Positions 8,636 through 17,518 of a stretch of DNA of 64,000 nucleotides are shown piece after piece. Position 1 is the first letter of the stretch; the number at the start of each line of letters is the position of its first letter. The translations under genes and the position numbers were made by a program. The DNA comes from Pedobacter polysacchareus (GTDB lineage Bacteria > Bacteroidota > Bacteroidia > Sphingobacteriales > Sphingobacteriaceae), in NCBI RefSeq assembly GCF_019802255.1, contig NZ_JAHYSS010000006.1:416821-480820 (forward strand), in the 5' to 3' direction. The notes below the pieces were generated by a model. That model worked only from the letters and a program-made list of their open reading frames with translations, was not told the DNA's origin and ran no database searches.

Positions 8636-8661
8636 TCTATTATTAAGAATAATTACATACG

Positions 8662-9873
8662 ATGGAACTTCCTATTTACTTAGATAACAATGCAACTACT
8701 CCTCTTGATCCAAGGGTATTAGAAGCGATGCTACCATATTTCACCAACAAATTTGGTAATGCTGCCAGCCGTAACCACGCTTTTGGATGGGTGGCAGAAG
8801 AAGGTGTTGACTACGCTCGTGAACAAGTGGCGAAACTAATTGGCTGTACTGATAAAGAGATCATCTTTACTTCAGGTGCTACAGAAGCAGACAATTTAGG
8901 TATCAAAGGAGTTTACGAAATGTATCAGGACAAAGGTAACCATATCATTACCGCTACTACTGAGCACAAAGCAGTTTTAGATGCTTGTAAACACCTGGAA
9001 AAACTAGGTGCTAAAGTAACTTACTTACAAGTGAAAGCTGATGGTCTAATCGATCTTCAGGAACTTGAAGCTGCAATGACTGAACAAACGATTTTAGTAA
9101 CCATCATGTATGGTAACAATGAGATCGGCGTAATTCAGCCAGTTAAAGAAATATCTGCTATTGCTCATAAACATGGTGCATTATTCATGACTGATGCGAC
9201 ACAAGCTGTAGGAAAAATCCCTGTAGACGTAAACGCTGATGGTATTGACTTAATGGCATTTTCAGCACATAAAATGTACGGCCCTAAAGGTGTTGGTGCA
9301 TTATATGTACGCCGTAAAAACCCAAGGGTTAAAGTAACTGCACAGATTGATGGTGGTGGTCATGAGCGCGGCATGCGTTCAGGAACGTTAAATGTACCTG
9401 GTATCGTTGGTTTAGGTAAAGCATGTGAACTTTGTCGTTTGGAGATGGATGAAGAAGCAAAACGTTTATCTGCATTAAGAGATAAATTGGAAGGCGCTTT
9501 ATCCCAAATGGAAGAAAGTTATGTAAATGGTAACACAGAACACCGTTTGCCTCATGTAGCTAATATTTCCTTCAAATATGTAGAAGGTGAAGGCTTAATG
9601 ATGTCGATGAAAGACCTTGCCGTATCTTCAGGATCTGCTTGTACTTCTGCTTCATTAGAACCTTCTTATGTATTGAAAAGCTTAGGTCTTTCTGATGATT
9701 TAGCGCACTCTTCTATCCGTTTCGGATTGGGTCGTTTCACGACTGAAGAAGAAATTGATTTTGCTATTGAGCACACTAAAGCAGCAGTAAATCACTTAAG
9801 AGAACTTTCTCCACTATGGGAAATGTTTAAAGAAGGAATTGACTTAAGTAAAATTGAATGGGCTGAGCACTAA
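8662..9873 (+). CDS. iscS: Cysteine desulfurase IscS
   Basis: PLP enzyme that takes sulfur from L-cysteine and hands the persulfide to IscU for Fe-S cluster assembly. The 403-aa protein starts MELPIYLDNNATTPLDPRV. The PLP lysine is Lys204 (SAHKMYGPKG) and the persulfide cysteine is Cys327 in SSGSACTSAS on the long mobile loop typical of group I enzymes. ATEADN (73-78) and TDATQAVG (177-184) mark the PLP pocket. It heads the iscS-iscU-iscA cluster, with its own -7 box upstream. No iscR, hscA, hscB or fdx gene is beside it. Confidence 0.97.
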   Translation: MELPIYLDNNATTPLDPRVLEAMLPYFTNKFGNAASRNHAFGWVAEEGVDYAREQVAKLIGCTDKEIIFTSGATEADNLGIKGVYEMYQDKGNHIITATTEHKAVLDACKHLEKLGAKVTYLQVKADGLIDLQELEAAMTEQTILVTIMYGNNEIGVIQPVKEISAIAHKHGALFMTDATQAVGKIPVDVNADGIDLMAFSAHKMYGPKGVGALYVRRKNPRVKVTAQIDGGGHERGMRSGTLNVPGIVGLGKACELCRLEMDEEAKRLSALRDKLEGALSQMEESYVNGNTEHRLPHVANISFKYVEGEGLMMSMKDLAVSSGSACTSASLEPSYVLKSLGLSDDLAHSSIRFGLGRFTTEEEIDFAIEHTKAAVNHLRELSPLWEMFKEGIDLSKIEWAEH

Positions 9874-9940
9874 GCTACACCCATTAATAAACAATATTTA
9901 AAATATAATCCCCGGAAACGGAGATTTGGAGGAAAACAAA

Positions 9941-10354
9941 ATGGCATACTCAGAAAAAGTAATGGAACATTATACCAACCCTAGAAATGTTGGTACTTTA
10001 AATAAAGACAGCAAGAATGTAGGAACAGGATTAGTTGGCGCACCTGAGTGCGGTGACGTAATGCGCCTGCAGATTGAAGTAGATGACAACAATGTGATCA
10101 CAGATGCAAAATTCAAAACCTTTGGTTGCGGATCTGCAATTGCTTCTTCTTCTTTAGCTACTGAATGGTTAAAAGGAAAAACTGTAGATGAGGCTTTGAC
10201 CATCGACAATATGGACATCGTGGAAGAATTGGCTTTACCGCCGGTAAAAATCCACTGTTCAGTATTGGCTGAAGATGCGATCAAATCTGCAATCAACGAT
10301 TACCGTATTAAAAACGGTATGGAGCCAATTGCAATGCCTAAATCTCATCACTAA
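9941..10354 (+). CDS. iscU: Fe-S cluster scaffold IscU
   Basis: Scaffold on which IscS sulfur and iron build [2Fe-2S] clusters. The three ligand cysteines are Cys37 (APECGD), Cys63 (TFGCGSA) and Cys106 (KIHCSVLAED). An upstream in-frame TTG at 9926 exists, but I start at the ATG at 9941, giving the standard MAYSEKVMEHYTNPRN (137 aa). A strong GGAGG at 9929-9933 sits at ideal spacing, unusual in this genome, where Shine-Dalgarno sites are mostly absent. The HSC70-binding LPPVK motif is present at 99-103, which implies HscA/HscB encoded elsewhere. Confidence 0.96.
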   Translation: MAYSEKVMEHYTNPRNVGTLNKDSKNVGTGLVGAPECGDVMRLQIEVDDNNVITDAKFKTFGCGSAIASSSLATEWLKGKTVDEALTIDNMDIVEELALPPVKIHCSVLAEDAIKSAINDYRIKNGMEPIAMPKSHH

Positions 10355-10414
10355 TTTCAATCATAGTTTGGCAGGCAATTTGATTTGTTTTGCTAAACTT
10401 TAATTTTTAAAACG

Positions 10415-10741
10415 ATGATTACGATAACCGATAAAGCAAAAAGCAAAATTGATCACCTGATGCAAGATGCGCAGATGGATGACACTTATTTTTTGCGCGT
10501 CTCTGTAAAAGGTGGAGGTTGCTCTGGTTTATCATACAATTTAGATTTTGATAACGAAGAAAAAACCGGAGATCAGTTTTTCGAGGACAGAGGAATCAGG
10601 ATCGCATTAGATATGAAATCCTTTCTTTATCTAGCCGGTACTGAGCTTGACTTTTCAGATGGTCTAAACGGAAAAGGATTCAATTTCCATAACCCTAACG
10701 CAAGTCGTTCCTGCGGTTGTGGCGAGAGTTTCTCTGTTTAA
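10415..10741 (+). CDS. iscA: HesB/IscA-type Fe-S carrier
   Basis: A-type carrier (108 aa) that receives clusters from the scaffold and delivers them to apoproteins. The three conserved cysteines are Cys36 (KGGGCSGLSY), Cys100 and Cys102 (SCGCGESF). The family core FEDRGIRIALD then YLAGTELDF is intact. It follows iscU by 60 bases and ends the transcript at a strong terminator. Distinguishing IscA from ErpA or SufA by sequence alone is uncertain; context favours IscA. Confidence 0.9.
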   Translation: MITITDKAKSKIDHLMQDAQMDDTYFLRVSVKGGGCSGLSYNLDFDNEEKTGDQFFEDRGIRIALDMKSFLYLAGTELDFSDGLNGKGFNFHNPNASRSCGCGESFSV

Positions 10742-10762
10742 TTCCTAAACCTTATTGATATA

Positions 10763-10788
10763 AAAGGGCACTGATGTGCCCTTTTTTC
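10763..10788 (+). terminator. Terminator of the isc operon
   Basis: Stem AAAGGGCAC/GTGCCCTTT with a TGAT loop and a run of T. Confidence 0.92.
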
Positions 10789-10856
10789 ATGAACTGATTT
10801 TTTCTTAACAAAGAAAAGTTTATCATTGTTCCTCCAATCAAACAAAATAAATTACC

Positions 10857-12764
10857 ATGGTAACATTTAATGAGTTTTCTACCGTCCCAAGTCTCTTGAG
10901 AAATGTGGTGGAAAACATCCATAAACCCACCGAGACTTTTCTCATTCATAAGAAGAATGCAGACTGGGAAGAAATCTCATTTGAAACCACACTGAAACGT
11001 GCAGATGCTATAGCTTCATTTTTCCTCGACAAAGGAATTGTAAAAGGTGACCGGATGGGCTTAATGATCGAAAACTCTCCAGACTATGTTTACTATGACC
11101 AGGGGATCCAGCAGATTGGTGCAATTAACGTGTCCATCTACCCTACGCTATCTGAACAGGAAGTCACTTACATCATCAACGATTCAGGAATCAGAGCAAT
11201 TCTGATCGGCAATCCTTTTCTATATAAAAAAGTAACTAAAATAGCCGAGAACTGTAGAAATCTGGAATATATCATCCCAGTTTTTCCAGATTATCAAAAG
11301 ATTGCTTTGCCGGAAGGAATGAAGGCAGAAATCATTCCTTTTTCTACCTTGCTGGAAAGCCCGGTAACTGAAGAAAGACGTGCGGAGATTACCCGCATCC
11401 GGGAATCGCTGCGCCCTTCTGATACTTCCTCGCTAATTTATACCTCTGGTACTACAGGCACCCCAAAAGGAGTAGTCCTTTCGCACAACAACTTTGTACA
11501 AAACGTAAAAGTTTGTTTGCAGCAAATCCCAATTATCGACGAAACAGAAACCTTTTTATCTTTTCTACCCCTATCTCATGTGTTTGAGCGTACGGCAACG
11601 TACCATGTTTGCTGTGCACAAGGCTGTAAAATTGCTTACGCACAAAGTTTAGAGCTACTGGCCAAAAACATGGCAGAGATCAAACCGACCGTCATGAGCT
11701 GCGTGCCTCGCTTATTGGAAAGAATCCACGACAAAGCCATCAAAAGCGGTACAGCTGGAGGTGGGTTAAAGGCAAAGATTTTCCTTTGGGCTTTGGACAT
11801 CGGACAGCAATATCGTGCGGAGAAAGAAGCAGGCAGAAAACCAGGCTTGATCTTATCAGCTAAAAAAGCAGTTGCCGAAAAACTGGTATTCAGCAAAATC
11901 AAGGAAAAAACCGGTGGACGATTAAAATTCATGTTATCCGGCGGTGCTGCACTACCTAAAAATGTGGGTGAGTTTTTCGGAAACCTGGGCATTAAAGTGC
12001 TGGAAGGTTTTGGTTTAACAGAAACTTCGCCTGTTATGGCGGTAACGGAATACGACAGACAAGTATATGGTACCGTTGGCCGTGTGATTCCGGGTATTGA
12101 AATTGGCATTCAAAACATAGAAACTAAAGAAATCATCAATATCCAAACGCATGAAACCTTCCAGGAGGATTTTGAATGCGCAGAAGGAGAAATTATTGTC
12201 CGCGGACATTGTGTGATGCAAGGTTATTTTAACAAACCTGCAGAAACCGCAGAAGCCATTGATAAAGACAATTGGTTCCATACCGGTGACATTGGTCGTT
12301 TTTACAAAGGAAATCTCCAGATCACCGACCGCTTAAAAAACATGATCGTCAATGCTTACGGAAAAAATGTATACCCTACTCCGGTAGAAAACATTTACCT
12401 GAAAAGCCCTAAAATCGAGCAACTGTTTCTTATTGGTGATAAAAGAGAGTATTTAACGGCGATCATTATCCCAAATAAAGAAAGCTTACAGGAAGAGTTC
12501 CAGCTTACAGAGGCCTTTTTCCAACAACCCCAGCTATTTATTGAAGATAAAGAAATCGTGGAATGGATGGCGAAAGACATCAAAAAACTCTCTAATGAGC
12601 TGGCCAAGTTTGAGCGCATCAAAAACTTCAAAATCAAAAGAAACCCTTTTAGCATCGAAGATGGAGAGCTTACGCCAACGATGAAAGCGAAAAGAAAAGT
12701 CATTGAAAGCAAGTACGCCGCTAACATCGACGAGATGTATCAGGAAGAAGTGGAAGCAGATTAA
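10857..12764 (+). CDS. Long-chain acyl-CoA synthetase (AMP-forming)
   Basis: Predicted fatty-acid:CoA ligase of the ANL superfamily, activating fatty acids through acyl-AMP. In the 635-aa protein the P-loop is YTSGTTGTPKG (195-205). The A5 motif GFGLTETSP and the A7-like GDIGRF and DRLKNMIV follow. A C-terminal lid ends with the basic segment MKAKRKVIESKYA. Length and layout match the FadD/AMP-dependent 'long-chain' group of Bacteroidota (about 600-640 aa). It is monocistronic between the isc terminator and the lysS leader. Chain-length preference cannot be read from sequence. Confidence 0.92.
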   Translation: MVTFNEFSTVPSLLRNVVENIHKPTETFLIHKKNADWEEISFETTLKRADAIASFFLDKGIVKGDRMGLMIENSPDYVYYDQGIQQIGAINVSIYPTLSEQEVTYIINDSGIRAILIGNPFLYKKVTKIAENCRNLEYIIPVFPDYQKIALPEGMKAEIIPFSTLLESPVTEERRAEITRIRESLRPSDTSSLIYTSGTTGTPKGVVLSHNNFVQNVKVCLQQIPIIDETETFLSFLPLSHVFERTATYHVCCAQGCKIAYAQSLELLAKNMAEIKPTVMSCVPRLLERIHDKAIKSGTAGGGLKAKIFLWALDIGQQYRAEKEAGRKPGLILSAKKAVAEKLVFSKIKEKTGGRLKFMLSGGAALPKNVGEFFGNLGIKVLEGFGLTETSPVMAVTEYDRQVYGTVGRVIPGIEIGIQNIETKEIINIQTHETFQEDFECAEGEIIVRGHCVMQGYFNKPAETAEAIDKDNWFHTGDIGRFYKGNLQITDRLKNMIVNAYGKNVYPTPVENIYLKSPKIEQLFLIGDKREYLTAIIIPNKESLQEEFQLTEAFFQQPQLFIEDKEIVEWMAKDIKKLSNELAKFERIKNFKIKRNPFSIEDGELTPTMKAKRKVIESKYAANIDEMYQEEVEAD

Positions 12765-12814
12765 ACCTCATTTTAGAACAAATGTGAGATTAATGCCTCC
12801 TTTAATCGTTTAAA

Positions 12815-12901
12815 AACCTCACAAATCACTATTTTTGTGAGGTCACAGAATTCTGTGAAATAATCAGCATAAAATAAACCTTTTCCGGCATGATGCCGGA
12901 C
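12815..12901 (+). promoter_or_regulatory. lysS leader with three consecutive dyads
   Basis: Three symmetric elements lie just before lysS. First, ACCTCACAAA pairs with TTTGTGAGGT across TCACTATT. Second, TCACAGAATTCTGTGA at 12843-12858 is a perfect 16-bp palindrome. Third, CCGGCAT/ATGCCGG at 12887-12901 lies 11 bases before the ATG. The first contains TATTTTTG (12830-12837), a -7 box match. The first hairpin could also end the upstream acyl-CoA ligase transcript. The role of the other two is unknown. Confidence 0.45.
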
Positions 12902-12912
12902 AGATCACAAAT

Positions 12913-14634
12913 ATGAGTACAGGACTATCAGAACAAGAGTTGTTGCGTAGAAATTCGCTAAACCAACTTCGTGAATTAGGGATCGATCCCTACCCTGCTG
13001 AAGCATTTGAAATCAATGCCCATGCCGCAGATATTTTAGCTAACTACGAAAGAGATAAGACTGCATATAAGAACATTAGCATTGCAGGCCGTATCATGAC
13101 CCGCAGAATTATGGGAAGTGCTGCCTTCGTAGAATTGCAAGATTCGACAGGAAGAATACAAGTTTATTTAAAAAGAGACGAGTTGTGCCCTGATGAAGAT
13201 AAAACCCTATACAACACCGTATTCAAGAAGTTATTGGATCTGGGCGACTTTATAGGCGTAAAAGGCTATGTTTTCACTACCCAGACTGGTGAGATCTCTG
13301 TACACGTTACAGAATTTAAATTGTTATCAAAATCCTTAAAGCCTTTACCAGTAGTAAAACGCGATGAGGAAGGAAATATTTACGATGGTTTTACGGATCC
13401 TGAATTGCGTTACAGACAGCGTTATGTGGATCTTACGGTAAACCCTGGATTCAAACAGATATTCATCAACCGTTCAAAAGTCATCAATACGATGAGAAAC
13501 TACTTTGATGAACAAGGATGGATGGAAGTAGAAACTCCGATTCTTCAGCCCATTCATGGTGGTGCAGCGGCGCGTCCATTTACGACACACCACAACACCC
13601 TGGATATGCCTTTATACCTGCGTATTGCAAATGAGCTTTACCTGAAAAGGCTAATTGTAGCTGGTTTCGACGGCGTTTATGAGTTCGGTAAAATGTTCAG
13701 AAATGAAGGTATGGACCGTACCCATAACCCAGAATTCACCTCTATGGAAATCTATGTAGCTTATAAAGACTACATCTGGATGATGGCCATGGTAGAAGAT
13801 TGTCTGGAAAAAATCACAGTGGCAATTCATGGAAAAGCAGAAATTGAAGTGGGTAAACACAAAATCAATTTCGAAGGTCCTTATGAAAAACTAACCATGT
13901 ACGAATCTATTCAGAAATATACTGGAATAGATGTATCAGACATGACAGAGGATCAGATCAAAGAGGTTTGCAAGAGTCTGAATATTGAAGTAGATGCTTC
14001 CATGGGCAGAGGAAAGCTGATCGATGAGTTGTTTAGTGAGAAAGTAGAAGCCAACCTGATCCAGCCAACTTACATCACGGATTATCCTTTGGAAATGACG
14101 CCATTGGCTAAAAAACACAGAAGTAAAGAAGGCCTGGTAGAAAGATTTGAGCTGTTTGTAAATGGTAAAGAAATTGCCAATGCCTATTCAGAGCTGAACG
14201 ATCCTATTGATCAGAAAGAACGTCTGATCGATCAATTGAAACTGGCTGAAAGAGGCGATGATGAAGCAATGGCCATGGACGACGATTTTATTCGTGCATT
14301 GGAATATGGTATGCCTCCAACCTCTGGTTTAGGTATTGGAATCGATAGATTGGTCATGTTAATGACGAACCAGTCGACCATCCAGGAAGTTTTATTCTTC
14401 CCTCAGATGAGACCAGAGAAAAAAGCAAAAGTAACTACCGATGAAGATTTCGTAAAAGCTGGCATCCCGACTGAATGGGTTCCGGTGATCAGAAAGATGA
14501 ACATCAATACCATTGAAGAGTTGAAAGCAGCGAACCCAAACAAGGTTTTTAACGATCTTGGAGGAATGCGCAAGAAAATGAAGCTGGAATTAACGATGCC
14601 TTCAAAAGAGGCAGTTGAAGCTTGGTTTGCTTAA
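12913..14634 (+). CDS. lysS: Lysyl-tRNA synthetase, class II
   Basis: Charges tRNA-Lys with lysine. The N-terminal OB-fold anticodon-binding domain covers about 55-145. Class II motif 2 is FRNEGMDRTHNPEFT (262-276), and motif 3 is GLGIGIDRL near residue 480. At 573 aa it is about 70 residues longer than E. coli LysS. The extra C-terminal segment (IPTEWVPVIRKMNINTIEEL and on) looks like a helix-hairpin-helix extension of the kind found on Bacteroidota LysRS. Preceded by a dyad-rich leader and ended by a strong terminator. Confidence 0.97.
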   Translation: MSTGLSEQELLRRNSLNQLRELGIDPYPAEAFEINAHAADILANYERDKTAYKNISIAGRIMTRRIMGSAAFVELQDSTGRIQVYLKRDELCPDEDKTLYNTVFKKLLDLGDFIGVKGYVFTTQTGEISVHVTEFKLLSKSLKPLPVVKRDEEGNIYDGFTDPELRYRQRYVDLTVNPGFKQIFINRSKVINTMRNYFDEQGWMEVETPILQPIHGGAAARPFTTHHNTLDMPLYLRIANELYLKRLIVAGFDGVYEFGKMFRNEGMDRTHNPEFTSMEIYVAYKDYIWMMAMVEDCLEKITVAIHGKAEIEVGKHKINFEGPYEKLTMYESIQKYTGIDVSDMTEDQIKEVCKSLNIEVDASMGRGKLIDELFSEKVEANLIQPTYITDYPLEMTPLAKKHRSKEGLVERFELFVNGKEIANAYSELNDPIDQKERLIDQLKLAERGDDEAMAMDDDFIRALEYGMPPTSGLGIGIDRLVMLMTNQSTIQEVLFFPQMRPEKKAKVTTDEDFVKAGIPTEWVPVIRKMNINTIEELKAANPNKVFNDLGGMRKKMKLELTMPSKEAVEAWFA

Positions 14635-14654
14635 CAAACACATAACATAAACTT

Positions 14655-14692
14655 AAAGGCTTGCTACAAAATATGTAGCAAGCCTTTTTTAA
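14655..14692 (+). terminator. Terminator of lysS
   Basis: 13-bp stem AAAGGCTTGCTAC/GTAGCAAGCCTTT with a 7-base loop and a T-run. Confidence 0.95.
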
Positions 14693-14720
14693 TTTTAGAC
14701 ATATTTAAAACCTAGAAAAT

Positions 14721-14933
14721 ATGTACAGCTCAAGTTTAGAAATCACAGACAACGAATACTGCATCAAACTCAACAAAGAAGATTTTGACTTGACTTTGAT
14801 CCGTCAGCTGATCACCAGAATCCAGTCGGAGCAATTGTTCTTCAGCAGAAAGAAAGATGATATGGATGATGATATCATCAGCAGAGCCAATCAAGACAGC
14901 TATGAGAATTTTGACAGACTGAGTGAAAAATAA
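14721..14933 (+). CDS. Small hypothetical protein (70 aa)
   Basis: Unknown function. A short soluble protein with an N-terminal beta-like stretch (SSLEITDNEYCIKLNKEDF), a helical middle (LTLIRQLITRIQSEQLFF) and an acidic tail containing DDMDDD. It is bounded by terminators on both sides, which supports a real single gene. The size and charge recall antitoxin-like or DUF proteins, but no toxin partner adjoins it. Confidence 0.6.
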   Translation: MYSSSLEITDNEYCIKLNKEDFDLTLIRQLITRIQSEQLFFSRKKDDMDDDIISRANQDSYENFDRLSEK

Positions 14934-14959
14934 AAAGCCACATTTTCATGTGGCTTTTT
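14932..14959. terminator. Bidirectional terminator
   Basis: Stem AAAAAGCCACA/TGTGGCTTTTT with a 6-base loop. T-runs on both strands serve the rightward 70-aa gene and the leftward gene at 14980. Confidence 0.93.
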
Positions 14960-14979
14960 ACTCATTTCTTTAATATTTT

Positions 14980-15519
14980 CTACTTGTACCTTACTTGCTG
15001 CTGTCTGTCCATCATGCCCATCTGATCTTTCATCTGTTTGATCTGATCAGCAAGTAATTTATTCTTATCGGCTTTTTTCGCTTCTGCTAAATACATCTGC
15101 GCTTCTCTTTTATTTCTCTTTCCCATCGCAATTCCCGCAAGGCTTAATTTAGCCAATGCGATGTTGTGGTCCATAGTCATTCCTAAAGTAAGTGCTTTCT
15201 TAAAGTACTTCTCAGAAGCCATTGGCGCTTTTCTGGATTCAATTAAACCGATCAGCAAGTTGTAATAACCGTGCTGTGCTCTAATCAATTGTTTTTCATA
15301 ATCAGTGATTCTTCTTAAGAAAACTTCCGATTTAGGCATGTTGTCTTTTCTCAAATACCACTGCGCAAGCAACATATTCTCATTGAAGAAGTAAGTTACC
15401 AGGATTAAAAGACTGATGAAAAATGCTAAAATTCCCCATCCCCATAAACCGAAGACCATCAGGGCGATGGCCCCTCCTAACACTGCGAAACCTATAATAA
15501 GGCGAACTATATTTGGCAT
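14980..15519 (-). CDS. Membrane protein with a TPR-like cytosolic region
   Basis: 179-aa protein of unknown function. Two hydrophobic segments lie at about residues 5-25 and 28-46. The remaining helical region contains repeats of TPR character (AQHGYYNLLIGLIESRKAPM, then YFKKALTLG and LAKLSLAGIAM). The tail is Gln- and Met-rich (MKDQMGMMDRQQQ). The membrane hairpin plus TPRs suggests a small scaffold in the inner membrane. It diverges from the thioredoxin-like gene across 124 bases. Confidence 0.65.
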   Translation of the reverse strand: MPNIVRLIIGFAVLGGAIALMVFGLWGWGILAFFISLLILVTYFFNENMLLAQWYLRKDNMPKSEVFLRRITDYEKQLIRAQHGYYNLLIGLIESRKAPMASEKYFKKALTLGMTMDHNIALAKLSLAGIAMGKRNKREAQMYLAEAKKADKNKLLADQIKQMKDQMGMMDRQQQVRYK

Positions 15520-15643
15520 ATTCCTTTTAAATTATTTTTTGCAAATATCGTGTTTATATCACAAAAAGCAGATTTAATTTATAATTTCAATAAAGAAAAG
15601 GAGGATGCTCCCGATCAGCCTATAAAACCAACCCAAATCTGCG

Positions 15644-16156
15644 ATGAAAAAGTTAATTACCTTTACGCTACTATTATTTGCTATGACAGCCAGTTCACAA
15701 GAAATCAACAAGAAAACAAAAGATGCTGCCGGGAATACGACAGGATTGATCAATATCTGCAGCAGAGCGGGTTTACAAGCCCTGCCAGAGATGCAGCACA
15801 GGTATGACGTCGAATATCCAGCCTATCAGCCGGACGCAAATACGATCATCGCCTTGCAGCCTTTGATGAAAGATAAAAAGATCACCATTGTAATGGGCAC
15901 CTGGTGCGGTGATAGTCAGCTGCAGGTCCCTCATTTTTACAAAATGCTGGATGCCTTAAATTTCAAAGAACAAGACATTACCCTGATTTGCGTAGACCAC
16001 AGCAAACAAGCGGAAAACGGGCTGATCGATGGTATGAACATCAGTCATGTCCCTACTTTCATTCTTACCGAAGCAGGGAAAGAGCTGGGCCGCATCACAG
16101 AATCACCAAGAGCAACGCTGGAAAAAGATATGTTGAGTATCTTCGCGAAAAAATAA
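15644..16156 (+). CDS. Exported thioredoxin-like protein with a CxxS site
   Basis: 170 aa. A signal peptide (MKKLITFTLLLFAMTASSQ) predicts a periplasmic location. The thioredoxin fold shows the active-site turn GTWCGDS, with Cys88 but Ser91 in place of the second cysteine, and cis-proline in SHVPTFIL. A monothiol CxxS site fits an isomerase or mixed-disulfide role better than a dithiol reductase. ung follows 3 bases after the stop, so the two genes may be co-transcribed; no functional link is evident. Confidence 0.82.
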   Translation: MKKLITFTLLLFAMTASSQEINKKTKDAAGNTTGLINICSRAGLQALPEMQHRYDVEYPAYQPDANTIIALQPLMKDKKITIVMGTWCGDSQLQVPHFYKMLDALNFKEQDITLICVDHSKQAENGLIDGMNISHVPTFILTEAGKELGRITESPRATLEKDMLSIFAKK

Positions 16157-16159
16157 AAT

Positions 16160-16855
16160 ATGTTTATTGATATAGATATGCCACTGAATTTAGATACGAG
16201 CTGGCACACCCATTTGGAGCCAGAGTTTGACAAAGCCTACATGAAAGCTTTGAAAACATTTTTATTGGAAGAGAAAGCACAGGGTCATGAGATCTATCCT
16301 AAGAGCACAGATGTATTTAATGCCTTAAACCATACACCATTCGACCAAGTGAAGGTGGTGATCCTGGGACAGGATCCTTATCATGGACCAGGCCAGGCAC
16401 ATGGTCTTTCATTTTCCGTGCAAAAGGGAGTTACAGTTCCACCCTCTCTAAAAAACATTTATAAAGAACTGAGCACAGATATGGAAGGATTCAAAACGCC
16501 TGACCATGGAAATCTGACCCAATGGGCAGATCAAGGAGTACTCTTATTAAATGCCACGCTCACAGTCAGGGCGAGAACAGCGGGTTCCCACCAGAACAGA
16601 GGATGGGAAACCTTTACGGATACCATCATCAAAGAATTATCGGAAAAAAGAACGGGATTGATTTTCATTCTCTGGGGCGCCTATGCGCAAAAGAAAATTG
16701 CCTTAATAGATACGAGTAAACATACTGTGATCACTTCGCCTCACCCCTCTCCTTTTTCAGCTTATACTGGTTTCTTTGGCAGCAAGCCATTTTCAAAAAC
16801 CAATGCACAATTGATCAAAGAAGGGAAAACTCCAATCAACTGGCAAATCAGCTAA
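16160..16855 (+). CDS. ung: Uracil-DNA glycosylase
   Basis: Family 1 UDG that removes uracil from DNA to start base excision repair. In this 231-aa form the catalytic motif is GQDPYHGPGQAHG with Asp72, and the second motif HPSPFSAYTG holds His195 near the C-terminus. The Leu intercalation loop follows in that segment. An ATG at 16178 (MPLNLDTSW) is an alternative start six codons in; the upstream ATG sits 3 bases after the previous stop. A bidirectional terminator follows. Confidence 0.97.
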   Translation: MFIDIDMPLNLDTSWHTHLEPEFDKAYMKALKTFLLEEKAQGHEIYPKSTDVFNALNHTPFDQVKVVILGQDPYHGPGQAHGLSFSVQKGVTVPPSLKNIYKELSTDMEGFKTPDHGNLTQWADQGVLLLNATLTVRARTAGSHQNRGWETFTDTIIKELSEKRTGLIFILWGAYAQKKIALIDTSKHTVITSPHPSPFSAYTGFFGSKPFSKTNAQLIKEGKTPINWQIS

Positions 16856-16860
16856 AAACC

Positions 16861-16896
16861 AAAAGGGCTGAGACAAAATATAGTCTCAGCCCTTTT
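16861..16896. terminator. Bidirectional terminator between ung and the asnC-type gene
   Basis: 14-bp perfect stem AAAAGGGCTGAGAC/GTCTCAGCCCTTTT with an 8-base loop, usable on both strands. Confidence 0.95.
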
Positions 16897-16947
16897 AACC
16901 TTAAAACAGGATCGATCCCTGTCTCTCCTAAGTGAATAGGAAGTGTT

Positions 16948-17418
16948 TTAGTATTCCAAAGGAACAATTGGTTCTTTCTTCGTCGTAGACATGATCATCA
17001 TTGTTTGGAAAGTTTTCACTACGGAGATCTTACTGATCTTATCCATAATCAAACGCTCGTAAGCTTTGATGTCATTTACATATACCTTCAACAGAAAATC
17101 TGCTTGTCCGGTTACATGGTGACATTCTGTGATTTCTTTAATTTGATTCACTTCATCCAGAAAAATCTGAATCGTGTTGTTCTTATGAAAATCCAATTGA
17201 ACCTGGATGAAAGTTTTTATTCCTAAACCTAGCTTCTCTTCATCTACCAAGGCATGATAACTTTTTATGAAACCCGACATCTCCAGTTTACGTACCCTTT
17301 CTAAGGTAGGTGCCGGAGAAAGTCCGATTTCCTGGGATAAAAGAAGGTTGGTAATCCTACCGTTTTCTTGTAATAGTTTCAGTATTTTAAAGTCTGTTTT
17401 ATCTAATTCTGCTGCCAT
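16948..17418 (-). CDS. Lrp/AsnC-family regulator
   Basis: 156-aa feast/famine regulator. The N-terminal winged helix-turn-helix spans about 8-55 (DKTDFKILKLLQENGRI, then LSQEIGLSPAPTLERVRKLE). The C-terminal RAM/AsnC ligand domain covers about 65-150 (ECHHVTGQADFLLKVYVND). Such proteins form dimers and octamers and often sense amino acids. It is transcribed away from the metal-uptake operon and has a near-ideal Bacteroidota promoter, but its regulon is unknown. Confidence 0.93.
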   Translation of the reverse strand: MAAELDKTDFKILKLLQENGRITNLLLSQEIGLSPAPTLERVRKLEMSGFIKSYHALVDEEKLGLGIKTFIQVQLDFHKNNTIQIFLDEVNQIKEITECHHVTGQADFLLKVYVNDIKAYERLIMDKISKISVVKTFQTMMIMSTTKKEPIVPLEY

Positions 17419-17436
17419 CTGTGTTTAAAATATGAT

Positions 17437-17468
17437 CAAAGGTAGACTACCAACGTAAAAACACCAAA
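17437..17468 (-). promoter_or_regulatory. Bacteroidota-type promoter of the asnC-like gene
   Basis: On the minus strand TTTG (17465-17468), 20 bases, then TACCTTTG (17437-17444): an exact match to TTTG-N19..21-TAnnTTTG. The start codon at 17418 leaves a leader of about 12 bases. Confidence 0.8.
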
Positions 17469-17518
17469 TTTTATTCTAAAAATCGTACAAATAATTGTAG
17501 TTTATTTCTCTTTAATTT

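Noticed and set aside
12843..12858. CRP site TCACAGAATTCTGTGA
   Set aside because: Half-sites face the wrong way (TCACA outward) compared with TGTGA-N6-TCACA.
15550..15807. 85-aa frame overlapping the thioredoxin-like gene
   Set aside because: It is a different frame of the signal-peptide gene at 15644, which has a clear family match.
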